DNA from: Idiomarinaceae bacterium HL-53
GTDB lineage: Bacteria > Pseudomonadota > Gammaproteobacteria > Enterobacterales > Alteromonadaceae
Length of the DNA: 64,000 nt
Direction: 5' to 3'
Assembly (NCBI GenBank): GCA_001458075.1
Contig: LN899469.1
Coordinates: forward strand, 1,834,659-1,898,658
Below, in pieces: positions 8,921 through 17,789 of this stretch. Below the pieces are notes generated by a model. It was not told the origin of the DNA, did not search any database, and was given only the letters and a program-made list of their open reading frames with translations. Position numbers and translations under genes: made by a program. The stretch's first letter is position 1. The number at the start of each line of letters is the position of its first letter.

Positions 8921-9520
8921 TTATGCTTTGCTTACGTATTTCGTTGAATGTAACTGCTGCTTCGCTTCTAGCAGCTTGCCTTGCAATACGGCTGGCATAG
9001 CACGTACCGCATCATCAATAATTGCATCTATATCGTTGCGTTCATTCGTAGGTGGCTTTCCGAGAACATACCCTGTGACCTGATCTTTATGACCCGGATG
9101 ACCAATACCTAGCCGCAAACGATGGAAATTGTTTTGATTTCCAAGGACGGAAATAATATCCCGCAAACCGTTATGTCCGCCATGACCGCCACCTTGTTTA
9201 AATTTGGCAACGCCAGCGGGTAAATCGAGTTCGTCGTGTACAACAAGAATCTGTTCTGGCTGTAACTTAAAAAATTGTGCCATAGGGCCCACCGACTGGC
9301 CACTTCGATTCATGAATGTTTGTGGCATTAATAAACGAACGTCGGCATATGGAGCGGGGAGCCTTGCTACGAAACCTTTATACTTGGAGTCGGCTGATAG
9401 AGGCACAGAAAAATATTTTGCGAGAGACTCAATGAACCAAAACCCGGCATTGTGCCGGGTTTTGTCGTATTCGGGGCCTGGATTTCCCAAGCCCACTATA
9501 AGTCGAATGTCGTTGGACAT
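8921..9520 (-). CDS. pth: peptidyl-tRNA hydrolase
   Basis: 199 residues (E. coli 194). It cleaves peptidyl-tRNAs released from stalled ribosomes. Catalytic His23 lies in TRHNAGFWF, and the family motif GLGNPGPEY (10-18) and GHNGLRD are present. It sits between rplY (12 bases upstream) and ychF (22 bases downstream), a common translation-linked order rplY-pth-ychF. Confidence 0.97.
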   Translation of the reverse strand: MSNDIRLIVGLGNPGPEYDKTRHNAGFWFIESLAKYFSVPLSADSKYKGFVARLPAPYADVRLLMPQTFMNRSGQSVGPMAQFFKLQPEQILVVHDELDLPAGVAKFKQGGGHGGHNGLRDIISVLGNQNNFHRLRLGIGHPGHKDQVTGYVLGKPPTNERNDIDAIIDDAVRAMPAVLQGKLLEAKQQLHSTKYVSKA

Positions 9521-9532
9521 CCTTAGCGACTC

Positions 9533-10171
9533 TTACTCTGCAGAATCTGCGTCAGAAGCTTTCTCTTCTGTATCCGCTTCTTCAGACTCTTTCTCTACTT
9601 TAGGAGCAGCGATAGTAACCACCACGAGGTCGTGATCTTCACCACGTGTAAGTTCGAGAAGCGAAACGCCTTTAGGAACTTTCAAGTCAGACAAATGTAC
9701 GTTGTCACCTACATTCATGCCTTCAAGATCAACTTCGATGAACTCCGGAAGATCTTTTGGCAAGCAGCTTACTTCAACGTCGTTCAAGTTGTGTACTACT
9801 ACACCACCCGCTTTCTTCACGCTTTCTTCGTTTAAGAAGTGAAGTGGAATGTTAGTGTGCAACTCTTCCTTCGCACTTACGCGTTGGAAATCTAAGTGAG
9901 TTAACTTAGGCTTGAACGGGTGACGTTGAACGTCTTTCAAGATCGCCTGATGCTTCTTGCCGTCGATGTGCAAAGTTAAGATATGGCTGTAAAACCCTTC
10001 GTGGTCTGCAGCGTTGTTAACTTTGTCGTGGTCAAGTGCGATAGTAACTGGCTCTTTATCGCCACCGTATAAAATAGCTGGAACTTTACCCGCGCGACGT
10101 AGGCGGCGGCTCGCACCTTTACCCATATCGTTACGGAGCTCAGCTTTAAATTCGTAAGTAGGTGAACTCAT
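9533..10171 (-). CDS. rplY: 50S ribosomal protein L25, long Ctc form
   Basis: 212 residues: an N-terminal L25 5S-rRNA-binding domain (about 1-95), a C-terminal TL5/CTC beta domain, and an acidic low-complexity tail ([20 protein letters not shown]). This long form differs from the 94-residue E. coli L25. It is transcribed from a good sigma70 promoter with a leader of about 70 bases and probably heads an rplY-pth-ychF operon. Confidence 0.95.
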   Translation of the reverse strand: MSSPTYEFKAELRNDMGKGASRRLRRAGKVPAILYGGDKEPVTIALDHDKVNNAADHEGFYSHILTLHIDGKKHQAILKDVQRHPFKPKLTHLDFQRVSAKEELHTNIPLHFLNEESVKKAGGVVVHNLNDVEVSCLPKDLPEFIEVDLEGMNVGDNVHLSDLKVPKGVSLLELTRGEDHDLVVVTIAAPKVEKESEEADTEEKASDADSAE

Positions 10172-10246
10172 AATTCTTCTCCAAATAAAATGATGCTACA
10201 TTCCGCGACCAGAATGTTGCAGGAATCCCTCATTTAAGGGCGGCGC

Positions 10247-10275
10247 ATTTTACCACCAGTTCATACAGCACGCAA
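10247..10275 (-). promoter_or_regulatory. sigma70 promoter of rplY
   Basis: On the minus strand, -35 TTGCGT and -10 TAAAAT are 17 bases apart and followed by the GC-rich discriminator GCGCCGCC, as in growth-rate-regulated ribosomal promoters. The -10 element is about 75 bases before the rplY ATG. The promoter begins 15 bases after the end of the upstream old-yellow-enzyme gene. Confidence 0.7.
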
Positions 10276-10289
10276 TGGTGCTAGGCTCT

Positions 10290-11333
10290 TTAAACGAGTG
10301 TTTTCAACATCTCGGCATCGTACTCGACAAGCACTTGATCATTTTTGACTCGTTCTATCCAGTCCGGATTGGCGATAAACGCACGACCTATGGCGGCGAG
10401 ATCAAAATCGCCTTGTTCCATCCCTTTTGCAGCCGTTTCTGCGGTGAGTCCGCCGACGTTCATAAAGGTGCCTTGGTAGCGCTCACGAATATAGGCACTT
10501 GAACGCCCACCGAGGTGCTCAAATTCAAGGCTATCATCGAAAATCCCGAGGTGTAGAAATGCTAAGTTGCGTTTATTAAGTTCGCTAATGTAGTAGTCGA
10601 ATACTTCTCGATCTCGTGAATCAGGTTCAATGTGCGCGTATGCACCTGGGGTTATCCGAAGTGCAGTGCGATTAGCACCAATCGCTTCTGTTACTGCATC
10701 TACTACCGCTAAAGGAAAACGACTCATATTTTCAGGTGTTTCACCAAATTCGTCGGTTCGGTGATTGGTGTCGTAATGCAAGAACTGGTCAAGCAAGTAA
10801 CCATTAGCTCCGTGAATTTCGACCCCATCAAAGCCTGCCTCCATGGCGTTCTTGGCGGCTTTCACGTAATCATTTACGAGTTGTTCAATTTCGTCTTTAC
10901 TGAGCGCTTTAGGAACTTCGTAACTTAAATCTCGCATGCGTGGAAGTTTGCCTTCATGCTTTATCGCGCTTGGTGCAACAGGAGGTAGCCCGGAGAAAAA
11001 TGAATGTGCAACCCGACCCACATGCCAAATTTGTAGGAATATTTTACCGCCATTCGCGTGTACTTTCTCGGTTACCATTTTCCAGCCATTGATTTGTGCT
11101 TGGTTAAAAATACCAGGCACGTCTGGGTAACCTTGTGCGTCAGGGCGAATAATGGTTGCCTCTGAAATGATCAAACCTGCGTCGGCTCGGCGGGCGTAAT
11201 AATCGGCCATTTGTTCTGTGGGCACTAGTCCTGGACCTGCCATGCAGCGCGTTAAAGGCGCCATGGCAATGCGATTATTTAACGTCAGAGTGTCATTTAA
11301 CTTAAAGGGTTGAAAAAGAATCTCGTTAGCCAT
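10290..11333 (-). CDS. nemA: old yellow enzyme, FMN-dependent ene-reductase
   Basis: 347 residues of the NADH:flavin oxidoreductase/OYE barrel family. The substrate-binding pair is His174/Asn177 (EIHGANGY), with FMN-contacting PLTRCMA near the N-terminus and GRAFIANPDW near the C-terminus. These enzymes reduce alpha,beta-unsaturated carbonyls, nitro compounds or maleimides. I chose the ATG at MANEILFQPF (SD ACGGAG) rather than an in-frame start 33 bases upstream because OYE proteins begin with this strand. The symbol is by homology to NemA; the physiological substrate is unknown. Confidence 0.88.
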   Translation of the reverse strand: MANEILFQPFKLNDTLTLNNRIAMAPLTRCMAGPGLVPTEQMADYYARRADAGLIISEATIIRPDAQGYPDVPGIFNQAQINGWKMVTEKVHANGGKIFLQIWHVGRVAHSFFSGLPPVAPSAIKHEGKLPRMRDLSYEVPKALSKDEIEQLVNDYVKAAKNAMEAGFDGVEIHGANGYLLDQFLHYDTNHRTDEFGETPENMSRFPLAVVDAVTEAIGANRTALRITPGAYAHIEPDSRDREVFDYYISELNKRNLAFLHLGIFDDSLEFEHLGGRSSAYIRERYQGTFMNVGGLTAETAAKGMEQGDFDLAAIGRAFIANPDWIERVKNDQVLVEYDAEMLKTLV

Positions 11334-11424
11334 TAAAACTCCGTAGGCAAGTTTAGATATAGACAAGTAAAAGTAGCTTGTCTACGAAGGTGGGGATGTG
11401 GCCGATCAGTTTCAAGCTCTTTTC

Positions 11425-12021
11425 TTAATCGAGTTCTTGCCTCCAACGCTCGAGGTACGCCCGTAACCTTTCAATTTCATGCAACTTTTTGTGGAGTTTC
11501 TTTCGAGAGAATACATACATAATCGCAAAATACACGGTGGTAACGCCGTAAGCACTCAAAATAAACAGTGGGGGTGTGCCGGCGAGAATATCTGCGTAGT
11601 ACAGGTAAAAGGTAGCTAACAGAAGTACTAGATAAACCGGCATAAATTTCTCTAACATAAACCTGCGAATGGCTAGTTTCTTAAGATGTTTGTTGACATA
11701 GTCTTTGGGCGATTGGTAGGCATTCTCGTTCTTGAATTGCACGCCTGCCCAAATACCTATCAAGGTGATAACGAGAAGTACGCTCATTGAGGTGAGGCTT
11801 ATATAAAAATAAGCAGAACGGTTTGGCATGCTGGTCCAAATCCAAGCCAGCACAATGAACACAGTTGCGAAGGCGATTGAGGTGAATAGGTTCGAGAAAA
11901 TGAGCTTGCGCTGTTGCTGTTTAATCTCAACGTGAGCCTTGCTTTTAATGTGCTCTAAATCAACATTGGGCGCTTGGGCTTGATTTTTCCAATCACTTTT
12001 CAATTGCTCAAAGGGGTCCAT
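11425..12021 (-). CDS. four-TM membrane protein, possible anti-sigma factor
   Basis: 198 residues: a cytosolic N-terminal helix region (1-40), TM segments at about 41-63, 71-93, 127-145 and 151-172, and a basic cytosolic tail. I recognise no family. It overlaps the 3' end of the ECF sigma gene by 14 bases. Being encoded directly downstream of an ECF sigma factor with a short N-terminal cytosolic domain is the usual context of a membrane anti-sigma factor. No zinc-binding HxxxCxxC motif is present, so the role is inferred from position only. Confidence 0.6.
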   Translation of the reverse strand: MDPFEQLKSDWKNQAQAPNVDLEHIKSKAHVEIKQQQRKLIFSNLFTSIAFATVFIVLAWIWTSMPNRSAYFYISLTSMSVLLVITLIGIWAGVQFKNENAYQSPKDYVNKHLKKLAIRRFMLEKFMPVYLVLLLATFYLYYADILAGTPPLFILSAYGVTTVYFAIMYVFSRKKLHKKLHEIERLRAYLERWRQELD

Positions 12022-12526
12022 AGTGAACCTCCATTAGTTTAGTAATACGTTTTTTAACGCGGTTAATTTTCACGCCAACCAAATTGATATTCATCGCGAG
12101 AATATCTGCGATTTCCTCATAGGACAGGCCTTCTAATACTAACGAGATCAATATTCGGTCCGTGTCGTTCAGTTGCTGAATACAGGTGTGCATTTGCGTG
12201 AGCCGCTGCTCCTTTTGTTCATACTTTGGAGTCTCGGAGCTGGCTGGAAGCTCAACAAGTGCCGAGTCATCCAGCATTTTGGGCTCTTTTGCCACTTTGG
12301 TTGCGAACTTAATCGCGGTATTCACGGCAACTCGGTAAACGTAGGTTGAAACGCTTGATTCTTGTCGAAATTGATTGAGGGACATCCATATCCTCATCAA
12401 AATCTCTTGATATAAATCAGCGACTTCTCGTTTGTCATTTAAGTACGCGTAGCAAATACGATACAAGCGTCCCTTATTGTCTTGAATGACTCGGTCAAAA
12501 AGTCGTTCTTGCTCTTTTTTGTTCAT
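12008..12526 (-). CDS. ECF-type RNA polymerase sigma factor
   Basis: 172 residues. Region 2 lies in the N-terminal half (RLYRICYAYLNDKREVADLYQEIL, about 20-43, binding core polymerase and the -10 element). Region 4 helix-turn-helix is C-terminal (LEGLSYEEIADILAMNINLVGVKINRVKKRI, about 128-160). The gene sits 6 bases after the exported hydrolase gene and overlaps the four-TM protein gene, forming a three-gene unit. A conventional ECF -35 (GGAAC-like) was not found ahead of the unit, so autoregulation is not shown. Confidence 0.9.
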   Translation of the reverse strand: MNKKEQERLFDRVIQDNKGRLYRICYAYLNDKREVADLYQEILMRIWMSLNQFRQESSVSTYVYRVAVNTAIKFATKVAKEPKMLDDSALVELPASSETPKYEQKEQRLTQMHTCIQQLNDTDRILISLVLEGLSYEEIADILAMNINLVGVKINRVKKRITKLMEVHYGPL

Positions 12527-12532
12527 GATTTG

Positions 12533-13435
12533 CTATCGGTTCTGATTAAGCAAGAAGGTATGAATTTTCTCGAGCATCCATTCGGGCTTGTCATACATAA
12601 TGAAGTGTCCTGAGTTTTCTGCAATTTCGAGTTGCAAGTTCGAAACCCGTTGATATTGACCTGAGTATACTTGCTCCATACGCTCAAGTGTATATGCGGG
12701 AAATTGCGGGTTTTCTTGGTATGCTCCCATGACCAACACGGGCACCTGAATATTTGCTACATCGGTTTGTAGGTCAATGCCCATCATTTCCGTGACTACC
12801 CATGCTTCGGTTCTTAGGTCCGAGTCTACGGCCCATTGCGCAAGCATTCCCCATTTTTCTTGGTCTGCGGTCATAGTGCGAGCCATCATCAGCCGTCCTG
12901 CGAATTCGTCCTCTTCGCTCATTCCTGAAAATGAATTGAAGTATTGTTGCGCAGACGCTTCATTAAAGCCGCTACTAGCTTGTGGATTCCATGCGCCAGC
13001 TAAAAATGGGAGTGCATCGACGACAATGATTTTTTCCAATGCAGGGTGCGCCTCTGCAGCTATCCATAAGCTGAGGAAGCCACCCATACTGTGCCCGATA
13101 AGCGTCACTTCAGTTAAATTGTTGTTCTCGATATACTGGACAATACCGTCTTTGAACGCGGTTAAATATCGCTCCTCGTTCTGCATGGCTGGAACACCGG
13201 CAAACCCAGGCATGGTGAATACATGAGTTTGATAATCGGGAAGTGCAGCGACGGTTTCATTCCAAACCTCACCACTACTAATCAAGCCGGGAATAAGAAT
13301 GATCGGTTTACCGCTGCCGCTAACTTCGACTTGAAAATCGATTCTAGACTTTGCTGCACTGGCAAAAGAAGTACCGGCAAGCAGTGAGACCAACACAATA
13401 AAGAGTCGATAGATGTATAAATTACTGTTTTTCAT
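12533..13435 (-). CDS. exported alpha/beta hydrolase
   Basis: 300 residues: a signal peptide (about 1-27, ending TSFASAA), then an alpha/beta hydrolase fold with nucleophile motif GHSMGG, an oxyanion-strand PGLISSGEVW and a C-terminal SGHF supplying the catalytic His. The substrate is unknown; most relatives are esterases or lipases. The ATG after AGAGG was chosen over an in-frame start 57 bases upstream because it begins the signal peptide. First gene of the unit with the ECF sigma factor; the start region is flanked by an 8-bp inverted repeat. Confidence 0.82.
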   Translation of the reverse strand: MKNSNLYIYRLFIVLVSLLAGTSFASAAKSRIDFQVEVSGSGKPIILIPGLISSGEVWNETVAALPDYQTHVFTMPGFAGVPAMQNEERYLTAFKDGIVQYIENNNLTEVTLIGHSMGGFLSLWIAAEAHPALEKIIVVDALPFLAGAWNPQASSGFNEASAQQYFNSFSGMSEEDEFAGRLMMARTMTADQEKWGMLAQWAVDSDLRTEAWVVTEMMGIDLQTDVANIQVPVLVMGAYQENPQFPAYTLERMEQVYSGQYQRVSNLQLEIAENSGHFIMYDKPEWMLEKIHTFLLNQNR

Positions 13436-13437
13436 AA

Positions 13438-13482
13438 GTACTAACCTCTGCGATTTAATGAAACTGTCACTATAGTTAGTAC
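13438..13482. repeat. 8-bp inverted repeat ahead of the hydrolase-ECF unit
   Basis: GTACTAAC (13438-13445) and GTTAGTAC (13475-13482) are exact reverse complements 29 bases apart, bracketing the hydrolase leader. The arm next to the ATG includes bases close to the ribosome-binding site. It could be an operator pair or a long-range leader hairpin. Confidence 0.4.
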
Positions 13483-13509
13483 CGAGATGCAAAATTTATT
13501 ACACCTGCC

Positions 13510-13779
13510 GACAGAAATTTTTTAATTATGAAAAATGGCGAAACTAATATTGGTTTGTTTCAAGGCAGGTTCGACAAGAATATTCTGACCTTTAACCCGG
13601 GCTGGAATTAGAATGCAGAGCCGTTGAGCAGTTTTCAGGATGTACGTGACTTATTAAAAGCGCTGGAGGAACAGGGAGTAGAGATCGTGCAAAACGGAAT
13701 TCAAAGCGAGAGCGGTCCGGTTAGTTTTGCGGTACTGGATCCCGACGGCAATCCGGTGCTTTTTGATCAACATGTTTAA
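13510..13779 (+). pseudogene. VOC/glyoxalase-family gene remnant
   Basis: One frame reads [19 protein letters not shown], then ILTFNPGWN, a TAG at 13609-13611, then NAEPLSSFQDVRDLLKALE and ends LDPDGNPVLFDQHV. This matches the C-terminal two thirds of a small vicinal-oxygen-chelate protein family in which the interrupted segment usually reads GWDQNAQ; the TAG therefore replaces a Gln (CAG) codon. The N-terminal ~40 residues are missing: the upstream frame has a stop at 13477-13479 and runs into the hydrolase leader. No ribosome-binding site is visible. The gene is dead by truncation and nonsense mutation. Confidence 0.8.
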
Positions 13780-13821
13780 AAATCGTACGTTTTATTCTGC
13801 ATCTGTCTTCATCATTATTAA

Positions 13822-13850
13822 CAAACAAAAAGGGAGCCGAAGCTCCCTTT
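13822..13850 (-). terminator. rho-independent terminator of prs
   Basis: On the minus strand, AAAGGGAGC-UUCG-GCUCCCUUU forms a 9-bp stem with a stable UUCG tetraloop followed by UUGUUUGUU. It begins about 19 bases after the prs stop codon. Confidence 0.88.
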
Positions 13851-13868
13851 GATCAAAGATATATGCTC

Positions 13869-14816
13869 TTAGTATTCGAACATTGCCGAAATAGACTCTT
13901 CGTTACTTACTCTGCGCAGCGCTTCTGAAAGCATGCCGCTTAATGTTAACTGGGTCACCATCCCGGTTGCTTTCATCTCTTCAGAGAGAGGGATACTGTC
14001 AGTAACAACGACTTCATCGATTTCTGAATTTTTCAGGTTCTCTACCGCATTTCCTGAGAAAACCGGGTGCGTTGCATACGCATAAACTTTGCGTGCACCA
14101 TTCTTCTTCAGAGCTTCAGCTGCCTTTGCGAGTGTGCCCCCAGTGTCGATCATATCGTCAACCATGACGCAATCGCGGCCGTTTACGTCACCAATGATAT
14201 GCATTACCTGAGATTCGTTCGCTTTGGGGCGACGTTTATCGATAATAGCCAAATCGGCGTCATTCATGAGTTTCGCCATGGCGCGTGCACGCACAACACC
14301 ACCGATATCAGGTGACACCATGACCGGATCATGGAATGTCTGTTGTTTCATGTGTTCAAGAAGCACAGGGCTTCCGAATACGTTATCTACCGGAACGTCG
14401 AAGAATCCTTGAATCTGTTCGGCGTGTAGGTCCACCGTAAGCACACGGTCAACCCCGACGCTGGATAGGAAGTCTGCAACTACTTTGGCAGTAATTGGAA
14501 CGCGCGCTGAGCGTACTCGGCGATCTTGGCGTGCGTAACCAAAGTAGGGGAGAACTGCGGTAATTCGACCGGCCGAAGCGCGGCGAAGTGCGTCTACCAT
14601 CACAATAAGTTCCATTAAATTGTCGTTGGTAGGAGCGCAGGTAGATTGGATAATGAAGACGTCCGAACCGCGGACATTTTCGTTGATTTGAACACTGATT
14701 TCGCCGTCACTAAAACGACCTACATCGGCATCGCCTAATTTAATGTAGAGTCGATCAGCAATCTTGCGGGCCAGCTCGGGTATTGCGTTGCCAGCGAAGA
14801 GCTTCATGTCAGGCAC
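13869..14816 (-). CDS. prs: ribose-phosphate pyrophosphokinase
   Basis: 315 residues, the size of E. coli Prs. It makes PRPP from ribose 5-phosphate and ATP for purine, pyrimidine, His, Trp and NAD synthesis. The PRPP-binding loop [12 protein letters not shown] and the metal/ATP motif [11 protein letters not shown] are present. It lies 48 bases downstream of ispE in the conserved lolB-ispE-prs order and ends in a clear terminator. Confidence 0.97.
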   Translation of the reverse strand: MPDMKLFAGNAIPELARKIADRLYIKLGDADVGRFSDGEISVQINENVRGSDVFIIQSTCAPTNDNLMELIVMVDALRRASAGRITAVLPYFGYARQDRRVRSARVPITAKVVADFLSSVGVDRVLTVDLHAEQIQGFFDVPVDNVFGSPVLLEHMKQQTFHDPVMVSPDIGGVVRARAMAKLMNDADLAIIDKRRPKANESQVMHIIGDVNGRDCVMVDDMIDTGGTLAKAAEALKKNGARKVYAYATHPVFSGNAVENLKNSEIDEVVVTDSIPLSEEMKATGMVTQLTLSGMLSEALRRVSNEESISAMFEY

Positions 14817-14864
14817 AGTAAACCTCGACCAAATTGTAGTGTGTGAATGCGGAAAATTTCAGGG

Positions 14865-15734
14865 TTAGCCTTCTTGTTGTGCTGCTAGGGCAAGATGCGC
14901 AGAAGAGCGATTCATACCTTTAGCAACCCATCCCCGATAACATTTCGGAAGGCCCGCCAACACTTGTTTTGCCTCACTTTCAGTCGAACATGGAGCAAAT
15001 AAACAAGCACCGGTTCCTGTCATTTTGGACGCCGCGTATTGTAGCAACCACTGGTGTGCTGCCGCAACCTGTGGATAGAGTTTAAACACTAATTCTTGGC
15101 AATCGTTAGGCAACTTTTGCCAGTTCATCTCGTGGCACTTCGCGAGCGGCGCTTGCAATGGCGCTGTGCTCCTCGGCAGTTCTGGATGATTGAAAACAGC
15201 ACCGGTGCTGACATGGGCTTCTGGGTGAATAATGACATACCAGCTCTCAGTTGGCAGTGCAGCTTCAAATTGTTCACCAATCCCTCTTGCAAATGCGGCT
15301 TCGCCGAACAGAAAAATAGGCACGTCGGCACCTAATTTGATTCCGATTTGTGCCAACTCTGGGAGCGAATAATTGATTTGCCACAAGTGATTTAGGGCTA
15401 GCAGCGTTGTTGCGGCATCTGAAGACCCACCGCCCATCCCGCCGCCCATCGGGAGCTTTTTGTCAATTTTTATCTCGGCTCCAAACGAAGTTTGCGAGGC
15501 ACTTTGCAACATGCGTGCAGCACGCACAATTAAATTCTCCTCATGAGCAACATCCGTCACCGGTGTTGAAAGTTGAATGTGTCCGTCGTTGCGTTTTGAA
15601 AATTCAAGCTCATCGGCCATATCAAGGAATTGAAAAAGTGTTTGCAGTTCGTGATAACCGTCATCACGACGACCCGTGATATGCAAAAAGAGGTTCAGCT
15701 TCGCCGGCGCAGGTAACTTGAGCCTATTCTTCAT
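14865..15734 (-). CDS. ispE: 4-diphosphocytidyl-2-C-methyl-D-erythritol kinase
   Basis: 289 residues, GHMP kinase of the MEP isoprenoid pathway. The N-terminal PAPAKLNLFLHITGRRDDGYHEL and the Gly-rich ATP loop PMGGGMGGGSSDAATTLL are characteristic; the C-terminal TGTGACLF motif is also present. Its start overlaps the lolB stop by 11 bases, so the two are translationally coupled. Confidence 0.96.
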   Translation of the reverse strand: MKNRLKLPAPAKLNLFLHITGRRDDGYHELQTLFQFLDMADELEFSKRNDGHIQLSTPVTDVAHEENLIVRAARMLQSASQTSFGAEIKIDKKLPMGGGMGGGSSDAATTLLALNHLWQINYSLPELAQIGIKLGADVPIFLFGEAAFARGIGEQFEAALPTESWYVIIHPEAHVSTGAVFNHPELPRSTAPLQAPLAKCHEMNWQKLPNDCQELVFKLYPQVAAAHQWLLQYAASKMTGTGACLFAPCSTESEAKQVLAGLPKCYRGWVAKGMNRSSAHLALAAQQEG

Positions 15735-16383
15735 GTGCTAAATTCCACTCGTTGATACTCAGGTGAATACGGTACTGAGGGCCATTGATTTCTATCTTGT
15801 GAGGAAGATTCACGTCTCCTACCTCGAATGCGACCCGCTGATACTGATTAAAGGCCACTTGCCAAGACTCTTCAGAGAAGGGGGCCGTGTATGTGAAAGC
15901 AGCAGGTGCACCCGAAGTAAAGTAAGACGCATCTGATATGTGCTGAGACGGTATACGGCTCATGACCGCGTTGCTTATCAACTCAAAAGGAACGGGCACG
16001 TTTAAGTAATAATAGAGTAGCTCATCCACTGTATTTGCTTCATATTGCTCATCTCCCATAGAGAGCTTCGCGAATACAGGAGTAGCACTTAATTCGGCGA
16101 GTTTTCCGCGTAGAGGATGATAAAGCTTCAGGAACGTAGAGGTTTCTTGCGCCGCCGCACCTGCTTGCTGCCAACTCCAAGTGAAACTTACGGCAGATCG
16201 ATCTCGATTGACATCATCGAAAAAAGCAATGCGACCGATGGCTTCTCGATGCGCTACAGAACTCACTTGAGCTTGATGGCGGGCAATCGTTGCCTCACTT
16301 ACAACCTCTCCTGTAACAGTCTGTTGAGGCCGATGTGCACATCCTCCAAGTAATAATAGGCTGAGCAAGATGAGTGGTAGCAA
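15724..16383 (-). CDS. lolB: outer-membrane lipoprotein receptor LolB
   Basis: Open frame of 219 residues with lipobox LLGGC (Cys15) followed by a LolB-type beta domain; LolB receives lipoproteins from LolA at the outer membrane. The family is divergent, and context (lolB-ispE-prs, divergent from hemA) supports the call. The only visible in-frame start is a TTG without a good SD and gives a signal peptide lacking basic residues. A better ATG with GGGAG lies upstream at 16410-16412 but is out of frame by one base. Adding one T to the TTTT run (16403-16406) would give MLFLIVRSKSLLPLILL, a normal lipoprotein signal. The gene may therefore carry a one-base deletion or sequencing error. Confidence 0.8.
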   Translation of the reverse strand: MLPLILLSLLLLGGCAHRPQQTVTGEVVSEATIARHQAQVSSVAHREAIGRIAFFDDVNRDRSAVSFTWSWQQAGAAAQETSTFLKLYHPLRGKLAELSATPVFAKLSMGDEQYEANTVDELLYYYLNVPVPFELISNAVMSRIPSQHISDASYFTSGAPAAFTYTAPFSEESWQVAFNQYQRVAFEVGDVNLPHKIEINGPQYRIHLSINEWNLAHEE

Positions 16384-16527
16384 CGATTTAGAACGAACGA
16401 TTAAAATAACATTAACTCCCTGATTCCGCGGTGAAGTCGAACAACGCCGCTTTTAATCAATATGCCCTTAGCTTACAATAGCGGGCTAAGTTCACGCCAC
16501 ACGTTTCGCAGGATTTATAGAGACTCG

Positions 16528-17787
16528 ATGACCATCCTTGCACTTGGAATAAACCATACGACCGCAACGGTAGACGTGCGCGAGCGCGTTGCATTTCAAC
16601 CCTCACAGTTGGAAGCAGCATTGCAATCGATGTTGCAGCAAGGCATTGCGACGGAGTCGGTGATTCTCTCTACCTGTAATCGTACGGAGCTCTATTTTTA
16701 TGCGGAGCAGGACTCGCTTGAGCGGGTGATAGATTGGCTAGCAATGTTTCATCAAGTGCCGCGTGAGGAACTTAGTCAATTCGTTTATCGCCATGAAAAT
16801 GAGCAGGCAATTCAGCATTTGATGAAGGTTGCTTCGGGTCTCGACTCTTTGGTGTTGGGCGAGCCGCAAATCTTGGGGCAAGTGAAAGAAGCTTATCAAG
16901 CAGCGAGAAATGCCGGCTCAATCGGGAGCGTTTTCGATCGGTTATTTCAGAATACATTTGCAGCTGCTAAATCGGTGAGAACAGAAACTGAAATTGGGCA
17001 AAATGCGGTATCGGTTGCCTTTTCGGCGGTGAGTTTAGCTAAGCATATCTTTGATCGCCTCGATCAAGCAGAAGTCTTGATTGTAGGTGCCGGCGATACT
17101 GCGGAACTAGCAGCCAAGCATTTGAGAGATCAAGGCGTGCGCAAATTAAATGTGGCCAATCGAACCCAAGAGCGCGCCGAAGAATTGACCGCTGTGGTTG
17201 GTGGTAAAGCTTGGTCGTTAGGCCAATTACAACAACTGTTACCTAAGGCTGATATTGTGATCAGTTCAACTGCAAGCCCAGTGCCAGTGATTGGCAAAGG
17301 GTGGGTTGAAACGGCGATAAAGCAGCGTAAGCACAAACCCATGCTCTTCATCGATTTAGCAGTGCCGCGCGATATTGAAGAAGAAGTAGGTGAACTCAAT
17401 GATGTGTATTTATACACGGTTGATGACTTGCAAAAAATCGTGTCTCAAAATAAAGAACAGCGGCAACAAGCGGCTGAAGAAGCGGGTGTGATCATTGCAC
17501 GCCACGTGGAAGATTTTAGTGGCTGGATGCGCAGTTTAAATGCAGTGTCGTTATTGAGAGAATATCGAGCGAATGTCGAGCGCATTGCTGAATTACAAAA
17601 GCAACGCGCGCTGACTGCGTTAGCCGCCGGTAAACCAGCAGAAGAAGTGATTCATGAGTTATCGTTGAGATTAGCAAATACGCTTGCTCATAAACCAACG
17701 ACGGCAATTCAAAATGCAGCGAGAAAGAATGATTTGAATGCGTTAGCAGCCTATCAACAGTTGATTCATCAAGAGGCAGAAGAATAA
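16528..17787 (+). CDS. hemA: glutamyl-tRNA reductase
   Basis: 419 residues (E. coli 418), the first committed step of tetrapyrrole synthesis: Glu-tRNA to glutamate-1-semialdehyde. Catalytic Cys lies in STCNRTELY (about 50), followed by the NADPH-binding domain ([17 protein letters not shown]) and a C-terminal dimerisation helix. I chose the ATG at [12 protein letters not shown] over an in-frame ATG 66 bases upstream because the family begins here. It is divergent from lolB and starts the hemA-prfA-prmC group, with 2 bases to prfA. Confidence 0.97.
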   Translation: MTILALGINHTTATVDVRERVAFQPSQLEAALQSMLQQGIATESVILSTCNRTELYFYAEQDSLERVIDWLAMFHQVPREELSQFVYRHENEQAIQHLMKVASGLDSLVLGEPQILGQVKEAYQAARNAGSIGSVFDRLFQNTFAAAKSVRTETEIGQNAVSVAFSAVSLAKHIFDRLDQAEVLIVGAGDTAELAAKHLRDQGVRKLNVANRTQERAEELTAVVGGKAWSLGQLQQLLPKADIVISSTASPVPVIGKGWVETAIKQRKHKPMLFIDLAVPRDIEEEVGELNDVYLYTVDDLQKIVSQNKEQRQQAAEEAGVIIARHVEDFSGWMRSLNAVSLLREYRANVERIAELQKQRALTALAAGKPAEEVIHELSLRLANTLAHKPTTAIQNAARKNDLNALAAYQQLIHQEAEE

Positions 17788-17789
17788 GC

